In this document: positions 53,807-64,000 of the stretch, one piece after another
Numbering within the stretch: the stretch's first letter is position 1
How the letters are laid out: the number at the start of each line of letters is the position of its first letter
DNA from: Ancylostoma caninum
Taxonomy: Eukaryota > Nematoda > Chromadorea > Rhabditida > Ancylostomatidae
Assembly (NCBI GenBank): GCA_037903475.1
Contig: JBAJFG010000172.1
Span: forward strand, 3,278,001-3,342,000
Reading direction: 5' to 3'
Length of the DNA stretch: 64,000 bases
The notes under the pieces: generated by a model
The model's database searches: none
Told to the model about the DNA's origin: nothing
Seen by the model: the letters and a program-made list of their open reading frames with translations, nothing else
Position numbers and translations under genes: made by a program

Positions 53807-55800
53807 ATTCTTATTGTGATCGTTTTGAAGCCGTATTAAATATTTTGCTTATAACTTCAATCTGTTCCCTGTCTCCAGAGTTCTGGTATGATAGAAAAAA
53901 TGGCACAGCCAGAGAATTAACATGGAAACACGGGTTTTACCTACGTACGGTAAAATTAGGGAGTGGCATGGTTGCGCGATTGGTGCAGTCAAACCCTGTT
54001 TTTTCTTTAGATTTCTTTATAAAGGTGTTCATATAGTTTGTTCAGTTAGAAAATGCACTCCAGAACTCTTCAACGCTCCAATCGAACTCCACAACACTAC
54101 ACTGAGCGTCGATGGAAGTGCGTTTTCAGCGGACCCGGGACGCACGCGACCGCACCGCTCGTGCTGGAGTCGTCGCTGTGATTCGCTGCTAGCTAGTTTT
54201 ATTGATGGTTGACATCGAATAGGACGAGAAATTATCAAGAAGACCATGAATTGCTGTGGAGATTTTGCTGCGCCGCTATGAGATGCGTCGCGTGTCAATG
54301 GATCACCCAGGTTGACGTCGACTACTCGCTTCCCTCTAAACTCGCAAAGTATCGTAGACGGCTAAAGATACAATTCTAATTGTTCCGTATTTGTATGCTT
54401 TTTACAGGTAGTATATGACGCTGTAAACGAGAAACTCAGACAGTTGCCGGTAATAAGGCATTTTGTTTGTAAGAATATGTTTACACGCGCCAGTAGTTCC
54501 GTTAAAAACAACTATGAGTAACTCTTCATATGTTTACCAATCTCAAAAAGCCTGCCTACTCGCTAGTACGTGCTTGCATTCCTATCCTTATACATATGTA
54601 GCTCGTTTACATTGCGACTGCTGCACAGCATGCCGCTCAAAACCAGAAATTCTTGGGTATCCATCGCTGGAGAGGCTATTTCCCCCCCCCCCCCCTGTGT
54701 TGGCTGCAGTACGGTCACTAACTATATGAAAAAAGGGAAAACATGAGAGAACTAAGTTTTTTTTATTTTTGTTGGGGGTTTTGAGCAATTTTCGGGGATA
54801 ATTTATTTGGAGTGCTCATGTCCACCCTTTTCTATTATGCTCCTGGTTATGTATGTTGTGAAAATTTTATTGCGACATACATTTTTTTAAAATTTGTTCT
54901 ACCGTTACTTACTGAGTACTGGTTTATGCACTTTCTAATTTAATGCTTATTATTTGGAATTCATTTTTGCCCCAAAATTTTTGAAATTTTGTCCAAATTT
55001 TTGAAAGTTCATTCAAATTTAATGCTTGTTCTTTGGACTTCCTTTTTGTTCAAAATTTTTGTAATTCAGTGGTGGTTTCTGGTTATTTTTTGTTAGGAAA
55101 GATCCTGCAATAACTGCACAATAAACAGTATACTGGCTTTTTTAAAATCTATTATTTTGAGACTATTCTACTTCTAAATCTCCTTATTACCTACATGCAG
55201 TACTTCAACCTATAATATTCTTGTTACAGTGCAAAAAATGGATCAGTATTTCTGAGTTTTCCTTTTTTCGCAAAATTATGTCTCAATTGATGATCGGTCA
55301 TAATGGTTTGTGCACTTGCCGAATCCAGTCTAAACACGAAGTGCACATTTTTCGCTTCCAGACCAAAACAACCTAATCAGTTAGACTCACAGATTCCGCG
55401 GTCTTATCAATTAACACTTCCTTGTTCGTCCCGAATGCGATCATGTGAAGCACCAGGAAAATAGAATCTTATGAATAAATTTAATGAATAGGATAAAGCA
55501 TTTCCGAAATAATCCGTACATAGAACTGGTATTACGCTATCTCCAGAGAAAATGACATTTCCTTCAACTTTTATAAAATTTTGCCTTGAAAATTGTAGTG
55601 CCTGCGAAAGGTGAAATACGTCAGACTGTCTGCAAAGATACTCCAGTCACAATTGTGAACCTTTCAGCATTTATCTGCACTCACACCTTACAAAGCGCCA
55701 CTTTACGCATGTCAGTCAGTTTGGAGAGAAGCGCTCTTCTTACATGTGAGGATCTATGAACGTCCTGTGACGGGATTCTCGAACGTTCCCAGGAGGACTA
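53807..55800. other. Gene-poor stretch
   Basis: The 3' flank of the Ly6-like gene, then AT-rich DNA with a C-homopolymer at about 54680-54697. No exon chain, repeat family or RNA gene was recognised. Confidence 0.4.
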
Positions 55801-56865
55801 CAGTAACCACGGTAATTGTTGGACAGAAAACGAAAAAAACGCGAATCCGCGTTTTTTTCGTTTTTTCTCCATAACTCAGTTCTTTTTGCTCCTTATCAGA
55901 ATTTCTGCCCACCATTCGATTCGTGGGGACGAGATCTACAAGAAGAGCTCAATTTTGTTTTTGAATTCTCACTAGAAAAAAGCCCACTTCACAAATTACC
56001 TGCGGGTACGAATCAGCGGGCGAGACTCCGCGATAATCGTATCCTAAGGATATGCGCTGTGTGGGATACATATTATGGGAGAAACGTCTGGAAATACTTA
56101 TATATTCGAAATCTAGGGAATGAGCCGATCATTTTAGTACCCCATTCACCAACATTATTAAAACTTCTGTATTTCCAAAATTTTTGGGAAGTGCTGTTTT
56201 TCAGCAATCAGAACAGCACGCCGAGTCTAGCTGAAGAGGTTTCTTTTGGAAATTCTTCAAATAAGCCGTTTTCTTGAGCGGTTTCTAGAATGATAGACCA
56301 CTAGAGTCAAAGAAGCTTGAGTTTCTTGAGATCGAAAAATGCTCCCTTGCAAAAACATTCTCATCTGCTCATGTACCTCAAGATTCATGTGGACCGCCGC
56401 GGACACAGGACGAAGTAGGGTATCTACCAACGAAAGATCTTGTGGTGCACTTCTTTTCCATTAGCTGCAGCTGGCGAATTTTTCAATTCACACCGATTGT
56501 TGCCAAATCCGACGCGTCCAACTTTGGAAATTTTCCACATGTTGTTTATATTTCCATCGAATCCTGATTTTCGCAGCTTACAGAACCAGCCAACAAATTT
56601 CAAATACACCACTCCATTCGCTTCGAGAGGATCTTTTGAATGATGCCATTTTCGAAAAAATCCATGATGTTCAAACTTTCGCCCCCAAGCTCCGCCCACC
56701 TTATGGCAGGCTATCTTCGCGGCCTAGGAATTCTCCGCTGGGCATACTATGCCAACGAGAGGCGCCCCTCTAATAATTCCGCGCCACGTGGACCTCAACT
56801 GCGTTTTGAATGAGAATTGAAGGAAATAACGTCAAAAAGTACATATGAACAGAATTTGAAGGGAA
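55801..56865 (+). repeat. Left inverted arm of the 3.07-kb element
   Basis: Contains a plus-strand open frame at 55816-56277 (segments WGRDLQEELNFVFEFSLEK, RICAVWDTYYGRNVWKY) and a minus-strand ATG frame at 56699-56424 (GVVYLKFVGWFCKLRKSGFD). Neither resembles a family I know. Confidence 0.9.
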
Positions 56866-57803
56866 CATCCCCTCTGCAACCGGAAGTACCGCAGTTTAAA
56901 AATTCAAGAAAATACGGTTTTCTTAGTTGGAAAAGTTTAAAAATGTTGCTAAATACAAGAAGTTGTGAACACGAGTTTAACAACTGAATGGCACATTCAT
57001 TATACGGTTTCTTTTGATTTCATGTTCTCCTTTCAGAAACAATATCTGATTTTTCCATCTTCTTTGAGCCACCTGGATACAATACTACCACCTTTGATTT
57101 AGTACATGGTTCACCGGGTGCCTGACCGATAAAAGGGAAAGTACACATCATTTCACTTCAACCATTGCGGAGTTGGTCCTCTGCCTCAGACTATGAAAAA
57201 AAAAAACAAGGTATTCTTCGTGGTTTCCTAAACGTATTTCGGGCCTAATAAAGCGACGTTTTTCTAAAACATTCACGAAGAAGATAAGTTAGAATAGAAG
57301 ATAAGTTTGCGATTCCACCAAAGAACAGAAGTCTTATCAGTGTATCTAATTTTTTTTTGTAAGTATACATAGTTTGTTCTGATTTTTGTCACTGGCCATC
57401 CCCGCATCCCCAGTGGACTATTACCGCGAGGCCTTGACATGCTCCTCTGGGCGTCCAGTGCCACCGCGACGCTATTACCTGTGGCGACATTGGTGCCATA
57501 TTAATCTCCTAGGTTCGAAGCAAAAATGTAACAACTGCATGAAATAGCATGAGCAGTTGCTGAATTAAACGTTCAAAATATTGTACAGTGTCAAATGGCG
57601 TAAGTGTAAGGATTCGGCTATTTCAGAACAGGGGCGGTATTAATGAGTCTAAAATATTAATGTGTAATTAGCAACTATGTTACATTTGCCTTCAGTGTTT
57701 TTTCTAAAATAAGCAGCGTTAGGAACACTGCCAGTGGAATTGAATTTTTAGAATTCATTCTAGTTCTTCATCACATGCAGTTATAATAGTTTCTTTTCTA
57801 ACA
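56866..57803. other. Unique centre of the 3.07-kb element
   Basis: AT-rich, 938 bp, between the arms. Only short frames are present (for example 57464-57273 minus) and no DDE-type transposase motif was seen. Confidence 0.6.
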
Positions 57804-58867
57804 TTCCCTTCAAATTCTGTTCATACGCACTTTTTGACGTTATTTCCTTCAATTCTCATTCAAAACGCAGTTGAGGTCCACGTGGCGCGGAATTATTAGA
57901 GGGGCGCCTCTCGTTGGCATAGTATGCCCAGCGGAGAATTCCTAGGCCGCGAAGATAGCCTGCCATAAGGTGGGCGGAGCTTGGGGGCGAAAGTTTGAAC
58001 ATCATGGATTTTTTCGAAAATGGCATCATTCAAAAGATCCTCTCGAAGCGAGTGGAGTGGTGTATTTGAAATTTGTTGGCTGGTTCTGTAAGCTGCGAAA
58101 ATCAGGATTCGATGGAAATATAAACAACTTGTGGAAAATTTCCAAAGTTGGACGCGTCGGATTTGGCAACAATCGGTGTGAATTGAAAAATTCGCCAACT
58201 GCAGCTAATGGAAAAGAAGTGCACCACAAATCTTTCGTTGGTAGATACCCTACTTCGTCCTGTGTCCGCGGCGGTCCACATGAATCTTGAGGTACATGAG
58301 CAGATGAGAATGTTTTTGCAAGGGAGCATTTTTCGATCACAAGAAACTCAAGCTTCTTTGACTCTAGTGGTCTATCATTCTAGAAACCGCTCAAGAAAAC
58401 GGCTTATTTGAAGAATTTTCAAAAAAAACCTCTTCAGCTAGACTCGGCGTGCTGTTCTGATTGCTGAAAAACAGCACTTCCCAAAAATTTTGGAAATACA
58501 GAAGTTTTAATAATGTTGGTGAATAGGGTACTAAAATGATCGGCTCATTCCCTAGATTTCGAATATATAAGTATTTCCAGACGTTTCTCCCATAATATGT
58601 ATCCCACACAGCGCATATCTTTAGGATACGATTATCGCGGAGTCTCGCCCGCTGATTCGTACCCGCAGGTAATTTGTGAAGTGGGCTTTTTTCTAGTGAA
58701 AATTCAAAAACGAAATTGAGCTCTTCTTGTAGATCTCGTCCCCACGAATCGAATGGTGGGCAGAAATTCTGATAAGGAGCAAAAAGAACTGAGTTATGGA
58801 GAAAAAACGAAAAAAACGCGGATTCGCGTTTTTTTCGTTTTCTGTCCAACAATTACCGTGGTTACTG
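57804..58867 (-). repeat. Right inverted arm of the 3.07-kb element
   Basis: Reverse complement of the left arm. The inward frame (58852-58391, minus) differs at only a few residues from the left copy, and the outward frame is 57970-58290 (plus). Confidence 0.9.
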
Positions 58868-58869
58868 TA

Positions 58870-61800
58870 TGACCTACTCTCTCCTCAAAAGTAGCGGGTT
58901 CTCTGGGTAAAAATGTATATATTTTATCAGAGTGTTTCGTCCGGGCTCGGCCAGCGATGAAGATTTTTTACGAGAATAGCAAAATTTGCCATATTTTGCT
59001 GGGAAAGCTTCTCCCCTTTCGATGTACTCGGAGATGGCCTTCCTGGGAGAGTTAATGAGTTTTGCCCCTGGGAAACAAACAAAACAGTTGCAAGCATTTC
59101 CACGAAAAATAGAATAACAATTTCTCTGAATTATCGCATATCTGGACAATTCCATAATTGGAAATGAGCTGTCCGTGCCTCGAAGCAGCAAAATTTGGCA
59201 AAATCTCAAACACAGAAACTTTCGGGGGTGCTGCCCACTGAGGAAAAAGAGGAAGTAAAATTTAAGATTTTTGAAGCCAGAAATCGAGAGAAGAAAACTC
59301 GAATATTTAGGAAACTGAACGTCGGAGCAAGGAAATCTCATCCCTGCACCCTGTTGCATTACTCGAAATACGCATAGGTAGCAGCTGGGTATAGACAACT
59401 ACATTATGAATAAATATGTTGATGGGTGCTAGGAAAGGACAAAGACAGGTAGATTATAGTGTTCCACTGGGTAACATAGTTGTGAAGATATTAGAGAATA
59501 AGAGAACGCAACATATAGTGCCGTATTCGGAGAGGTAGGCGAGAAATGCTCTGCATAGGCACGAATACTCGGCTATCGTCGTTTTTGAAAAATACTATAA
59601 CACGTTTACTGTGGATTATCCCAGCAATGGATGCGGACCCCGGTAATGATGTCTGTCCAGGTGCAGGGGACTGTCCAAGGCACGCCTCCAGAGTGCTTTC
59701 CTATGATTTCGTGACGTGGAGTACCCTTTCCAATGCTTCTTTTCTTCTTTAACCAAGTGTATTCTTTCAATTATAGTTTGTTCCGTATTTCCTGAGTTCG
59801 GAATCCAGATTTTTCAGTATGGCCAAATTTTGCGTTCAAGCTTTATTCTATAAGAAAATGTCGAAAAAACTCACCTTAACCCTCCATCTAAATTTATTTC
59901 CCTTATGCTACTAGGATCTGCTTAATTCTGGATTGTCTCCTATAGCAGCTGGCAGCTTCTGGCTACCATTTCCTGGTGTTATAAACCTCGGATTCTAAGT
60001 CTGACCAAAATCGGACGCACTTCAGCCTCTTAAAGCACAGCCTACCTCATTCTCCCATTCTGCATCGATATCACGCGTTGTTAGCACTAATAGCCTACCT
60101 GGCAATCTACCTCCTCCTATCAATACCTTTCGCTGCTGATTTCACTGCTTATTATTCGCTGCTTCGACGACAAAACTGCCTTGTTTACCAGTACCTGCTC
60201 TTTTCACAACAAATCGAGCATCTCTAATTAAAGGCTGTAAATTTGCTTAGTCACTGAATAAATAACTGTCACTGTAGCACTACAATCGTGTTTCGATCCT
60301 GAAAATTCTAGATGCTTGGGTTTTGTATGTCCAGCTGACGATTTGAAGGAATCGCTGTTCCATTGTCTCCACTTGACAACTGACCCAGACCCCAAAAAAA
60401 CCGGCTTTGCTATTTGTCGACGACATTCGTGTTAACCAATGTTTTTAACAATTCTCTGCGACAGTTGGGTAACAAATGGTCATGTGACTCTCAATTTTTG
60501 GTGCTCTTTAGTAGACGCTCATCTGCTGTTGTTTTTTTCTGTTATCGTAGTGCGTTTTGTGCTTTTGTGTACTGCTGTAGTTTGTGTTTTTGAGCCTTGG
60601 TGTTCGTGCTCATGTTTTTGTATAAAAAGCTGTCCAGTTGATAGTAGGCCATCCTGAAAGTGTGCTCCTCACTTCAAAGCCGTATGTTTCCATTGCTTTT
60701 CTGAATTGATTGCTCTTGCTGCATACGTATCTTCTAACTCGTTATTCCTGGAAGGAGAGCTATAGCTTGTCTTGTTTTCCTTTTTACATCGAGGGACCTG
60801 AATCATGCACGTCGGAATGCTATGTTTGACTTGCTGTTGTTTTTGAGCTCAAACGTCGGCACTAAGCAGCAAAAGTAAAAAAATACAAAAAAAATATAAA
60901 ACCTAAATTTGGTGGTAAATATTTAGCTGGAGGTGCTAGACAAAGGGATTTAGTGTGTGTTGCACATTTGCGATAATACCTATGATGCTTGAGTATTGTT
61001 TTTCAGAATTCATAATTTTTCAAAGCATTTTTTTTGTTCTTCGTTAGTTCTGTATTGTGTTTTTCCTTTTCAATAAGTGTTTGGAGCACCATGAGTGCAT
61101 TTGATAAATAAATTAATTAATTAATAAAAGTAGCTCGCAATGTGCAAGTATAATAATATCCTGTGAGAAAACAACACTGTGGGAATTATCTCCAAGCTCA
61201 GAGTCGTTAGAACAAGTTGTCTGGCTGCATCTAAAACTTGCTGGACCCACAGCTTGTTAACCACTTGATTTCGCTTTGTTTAGTCAACAAGCCGGCGTCC
61301 TAAAGCTCATTGCCAACTTGGAAACCTCGCGGATGGTTGATCAGCAAGTCGACTACAAGCTATGGATCAACAAGTCGTTGTTGAGTAAACGCGCAAGCAA
61401 GTTGTCAACAAGCTATGGGTCGAACGATACCATCAGACAACTTGTTCTTCTGGTCGCTAGGACGGCTGGGATTTACCTCAAGACTAGCTGGGACCGTAGG
61501 CTGTCCCAAAGTGGTCAACAATCTCCTCAAAGAAGGCTCTTTGAAAATGATCAGAGAATGAGCTGTGTAGATCTTTTAGGCGCCATTGGTAGCTAATATG
61601 TACTATATCAGGAACCGAAAAAAAACTAGCAAATATATTCCAACTCGAATAATCGGTTTCGAAAAATACTCGGTGAATTGTAACGTTAAAAAAAAAAGAG
61701 AGCCCCACAACCTTAAGGAAGGCACAAGAACTGTGAAGTTTTCTATTCTGTGGCTTTCGATTTTTCTAGTCAGGTCCTGATTTATCCGTTGAATTAATTA

Positions 61801-62934
61801 AGCTCATTCGATTTCCGTTCGGTTTTAGGTAGACTAACCAGCGGCTGCACCTGGCTTTTGCTGATACTACACCGCGATGGTTAGCATGACCGACGAATTG
61901 TCCTAAGGCTTTACGTCGTAACTGACCAAGACTATCTATGTACATAGCTTCACCGTAACAACCTCTGACTCTCTCTTTTTTTCACGCCTTTTTATCTTTA
62001 CACATCCTTCTTCAAGTTATTTTTTTTCTATTCCTCAATGAAGCAAATAACAAAGCGGGTTAAGCTTAGCTTCCCATGTCACCCAATATTTGTTTACGGT
62101 TTCAAGGCAGCGTTCACCCCACAGATTTGGTGGCACAGCACATGGAGCACCTAGTGCCAGTAAATCAGTGTTCACAGGCTTTTCCACTTATCACATGGAA
62201 TTTAGCCGCTTGATAGATGACCAACAACACCTGATAACGCTTGTTTGGTGGCACAAGATAAGCTCTACTCTCAGTTTTTTGATAGGTAAAAGGCGTGATG
62301 AACTGCTGGTGATTTCTTTGATATCGGCTTAGAAGCCTTTTTGAGAAGATGAAATTTTCCGTGAATAATTCTGTTCAAGACGCGATGTACTATTATATGT
62401 GTTTCATTGAAGTAAAATGTCGATCTAATTATAAAAATTTATGAGCAAATCATGGAACGTTAATTAATGAGACCAATTGCACTTTTTGAATGTACGAAGT
62501 GCATTTCGAGCTAGTGAGCGTTTGAAAGCAAGAAATCTCCAGAAAAGTCCGCCCATGATTTGTCGATGGATGAGTGAAAATAGCAACGATCATGGAATCT
62601 GACACTTCGGTCAATGTCTTGATGGACTATTTTCGTTCTTTATCGTATTTCTCGGTGAAACTGGGGCATTACTTGAAGGCTCCACTGCTATAAAGGCTTC
62701 TCACACTTGGTAGTTGTGTTGTAATGTCACTTTACCCTATTTTATGGATTCATAAGATCAAGCAGACTTCTCGCATGTTCATGATTATTCCAAGTCGACT
62801 TTTCCTAACCTTCCCATTGTTGAAGCAAACGTTCTGGAATAATCTCGAAGATTTCGAAGATCAAAAGTCAAATATAACCTTCACGTCTAGGCTCTATAAT
62901 CCAAGGTGCAAGGCTATCAAGGCCCGCTGCAGAA
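58870..62934. other. Long stretch without supported gene
   Basis: A 174-codon minus-strand frame (59398-58874) is open but lacks domains, and its hydrophobic residues reflect T-rich sequence. A single diverged arm of the GATTACCC hairpin family lies at about 59600-59637. At 61200-61510 CAAGTTGTC / CAACTTGTT / AACAAGCT words recur, probably a local repeat. Otherwise AT-rich DNA with no exon chain. Confidence 0.4.
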
Positions 62935-63763
62935 ATGTTGATAGAGATCGTACTGACCACAATTTTGATCTACTACCTCTCCGACCAATGGCGAAGAACC
63001 ACGCGATTACCGCCAGGTGCTTTTACATGAAACTAATTGCCTTGGCTTTCAATACAACTGGAAATCTGCACTGCATACTGATACAACCTTCGAAACTATT
63101 GCAAATCAAAGTTCAGGTCCCTACCCGATACTCTTTCTGGGAAACCTGCCACAACTTTTATTCTACTCGTGGAAATATGGAGGGATCGTTCCTGGATTCA
63201 AAAGCATCAAGAAGGTGGCAACATCCGAAAGTTAAAATTCGGAATTTACCAGGAATTGTATCTTGTCGGGTTCATTTTAGTAAAAATTGCTCTTAAGAAA
63301 TATGGCCCTGTGTTCACAATATGGTTCGGACCACTTCCTACCGTACACATCGCCGATTACACCCTGAGTCACGAGGCAATGGTTCGCTATGGAGCTAAAT
63401 ACCAGGATCGCTGGAGTCCAGCGATGATGCTAGAGGGGCGAGGTGGGTGAGCTACCATCGACAAACGGTTTCCGTATAAGGTCAACATCCAGGAAATTTT
63501 TCCCTTATTCCACCCGGAATTTAGTTCGGAGATTCACTGTCTCTTCGGAATTCAGAAAAATTCATCATAATTTGTCAACCAAAAAATTTCAGGCACCATA
63601 TTTGCCTAGAAAATGAGTTAGTCTTTTTAGGTGACCGCGGTGTGATCGTTTCAAATGGTCAAATATGGCAAGAGCAACGAAGATTTTCCTTACATGTTCT
63701 GAGAAACCTAGGAGTTAGCCGGAATCTAATGGAGGAGCGGATTATGGACGAGTTCAACCTTCG
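62935..63763 (+). CDS. Microsomal cytochrome P450, CYP2-like nematode family (3' truncated by window)
   Basis: Four exons in phase: 62935-63016, 63117-63214, 63298-63442 and 63631-63763 (ending in phase 2), about 152 residues. The start MLIEIVLTTILIYYL is an N-terminal membrane anchor, followed by basic residues and the LPPGP hinge (25-29) and FLGNLPQL. KKYGPVFTIWFGPLPTVHI matches the usual beta-1 region, and IWQEQRRFSLHVLRNLG holds the helix-C WxxxR heme-propionate motif. The oxygen-binding helix I, ExxR and heme cysteine would lie beyond the window. Such enzymes are ER monooxygenases of xenobiotics or lipids. CTGCAG just before AAATG suits a trans-splice acceptor. The exon 3 acceptor (CTTAAG) is weak but needed for KKKYGPVF continuity. 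Confidence 0.88.
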
Positions 63764-63932
63764 GTAAATTTTTCAGAGATTTACCTCCTGGACTCTTTGA
63801 AGGAGCACCACGTTCTTGATATAGTTTCTTTTCTCAAGGATACAATCTAGATTCTGATGCTATCAATGACAAAAATCCGTGCTGTAGAATTTTTGCATTC
63901 GTTGCCGTATTTATTGCATAATTCCTCCATGG

Positions 63933-64000
63933 CAGTGGCGGTTGCAGCAGCGGAGAGGGGGCGGGGAGAGGGGGGGGGGGGTAGAAGGGGAGAAGGGGAT
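63933..64000. repeat. G-rich end, possible start of another hAT-like MITE
   Basis: CAGTGGCGG-TTGCAGCAG is followed by a G-rich run, resembling the first bases of the element at 1056 (CAGTGGCGGACGCAG, then G-rich). The copy is cut by the window end. Confidence 0.4.

Larger units (their letters stand above)
55801..58867. mobile_element. 3.07-kb element with 1.06-kb near-identical inverted arms, TA-flanked
   Basis: The left arm 55801-56865 and right arm 57804-58867 are reverse complements with only scattered differences. They start CAGTAACCACGGTAATTGTT and end with its complement. The element is bordered on both sides by TA (55799-55800 and 58868-58869), as after Tc1/mariner-type insertion. Near each tip lies a palindrome of AAAACGAAAAAAACGCG and its complement around AATC. 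Each arm has one long open frame reading inward (no ATG near its start) and one reading outward (starting MGGAWGRKFEHHG). The 938-bp centre encodes nothing recognised and no transposase was found. The arm similarity suggests recent origin or ongoing gene conversion. Confidence 0.9.

Noticed and set aside
58874..59398. 174-codon minus-strand frame beside the long-armed element
   Set aside because: No domain and no supporting splice sites; hydrophobic content follows from T-rich sequence.

Overview
The window is nuclear DNA of a nematode, most likely a strongylid such as a hookworm. This rests on spliced genes with short introns and TTTTCAG-like acceptors, a saposin-like gene of hookworm type, a Fer/SPE-8-type SH2-tyrosine kinase, a CYP2-like nematode P450, and very dense non-autonomous DNA elements. 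No bacterial or viral gene was seen. Exons were rebuilt by eye from splice sites and phase and cover only a small part of the sequence.

Layout. 1-2952 (+): 3' part of a BTB-BACK-PHR protein (BTBD1/2/3/6 family) with a hAT-like MITE in one intron. 5476-8348 (-): a saposin gene with two complete SapB domains, 5' end not found. 9494-10188 (-): an unrecognised 104-residue protein with an N-terminal hydrophobic segment. 10.2-37.7 kb: almost gene-free, with hairpin repeats, MITEs, microsatellites and a tandem repeat with tRNA-like units; only weak coding candidates at 13282-13456 and 32922-33140. 37799-38225 (-): a phase-consistent unrecognised 97-residue gene. 39.5-43.6 kb: a palindromic element, a 26-bp minisatellite, an orphan exon (42000-42191, -) and a 91-bp duplication. 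44283-49014 (+): a complete 13-exon SH2-tyrosine kinase with MITE-filled introns. 50469-51221 (+): a small predicted secreted protein. 51452-52087 (-): a complete POLE3 histone-fold gene, convergent with the previous one. 53057-53806 (+): the 3' part of a Ly6-like, probably GPI-anchored protein. 55801-58867: a 3.07-kb TA-flanked element with two near-identical 1.06-kb inverted arms. 62935-63763 (+): the first four exons of a microsomal P450, running off the window.

The genes do not form a pathway or operon; they are independent housekeeping, signalling and secreted-protein genes in a repeat-rich region. The most unusual structures are the long-inverted-arm element, the 390-bp tandem array with two kinds of Pol III-promoter-like tRNA-like units, and the dispersed hairpin family with a GATTACCCAGGGTAAACGTG arm.
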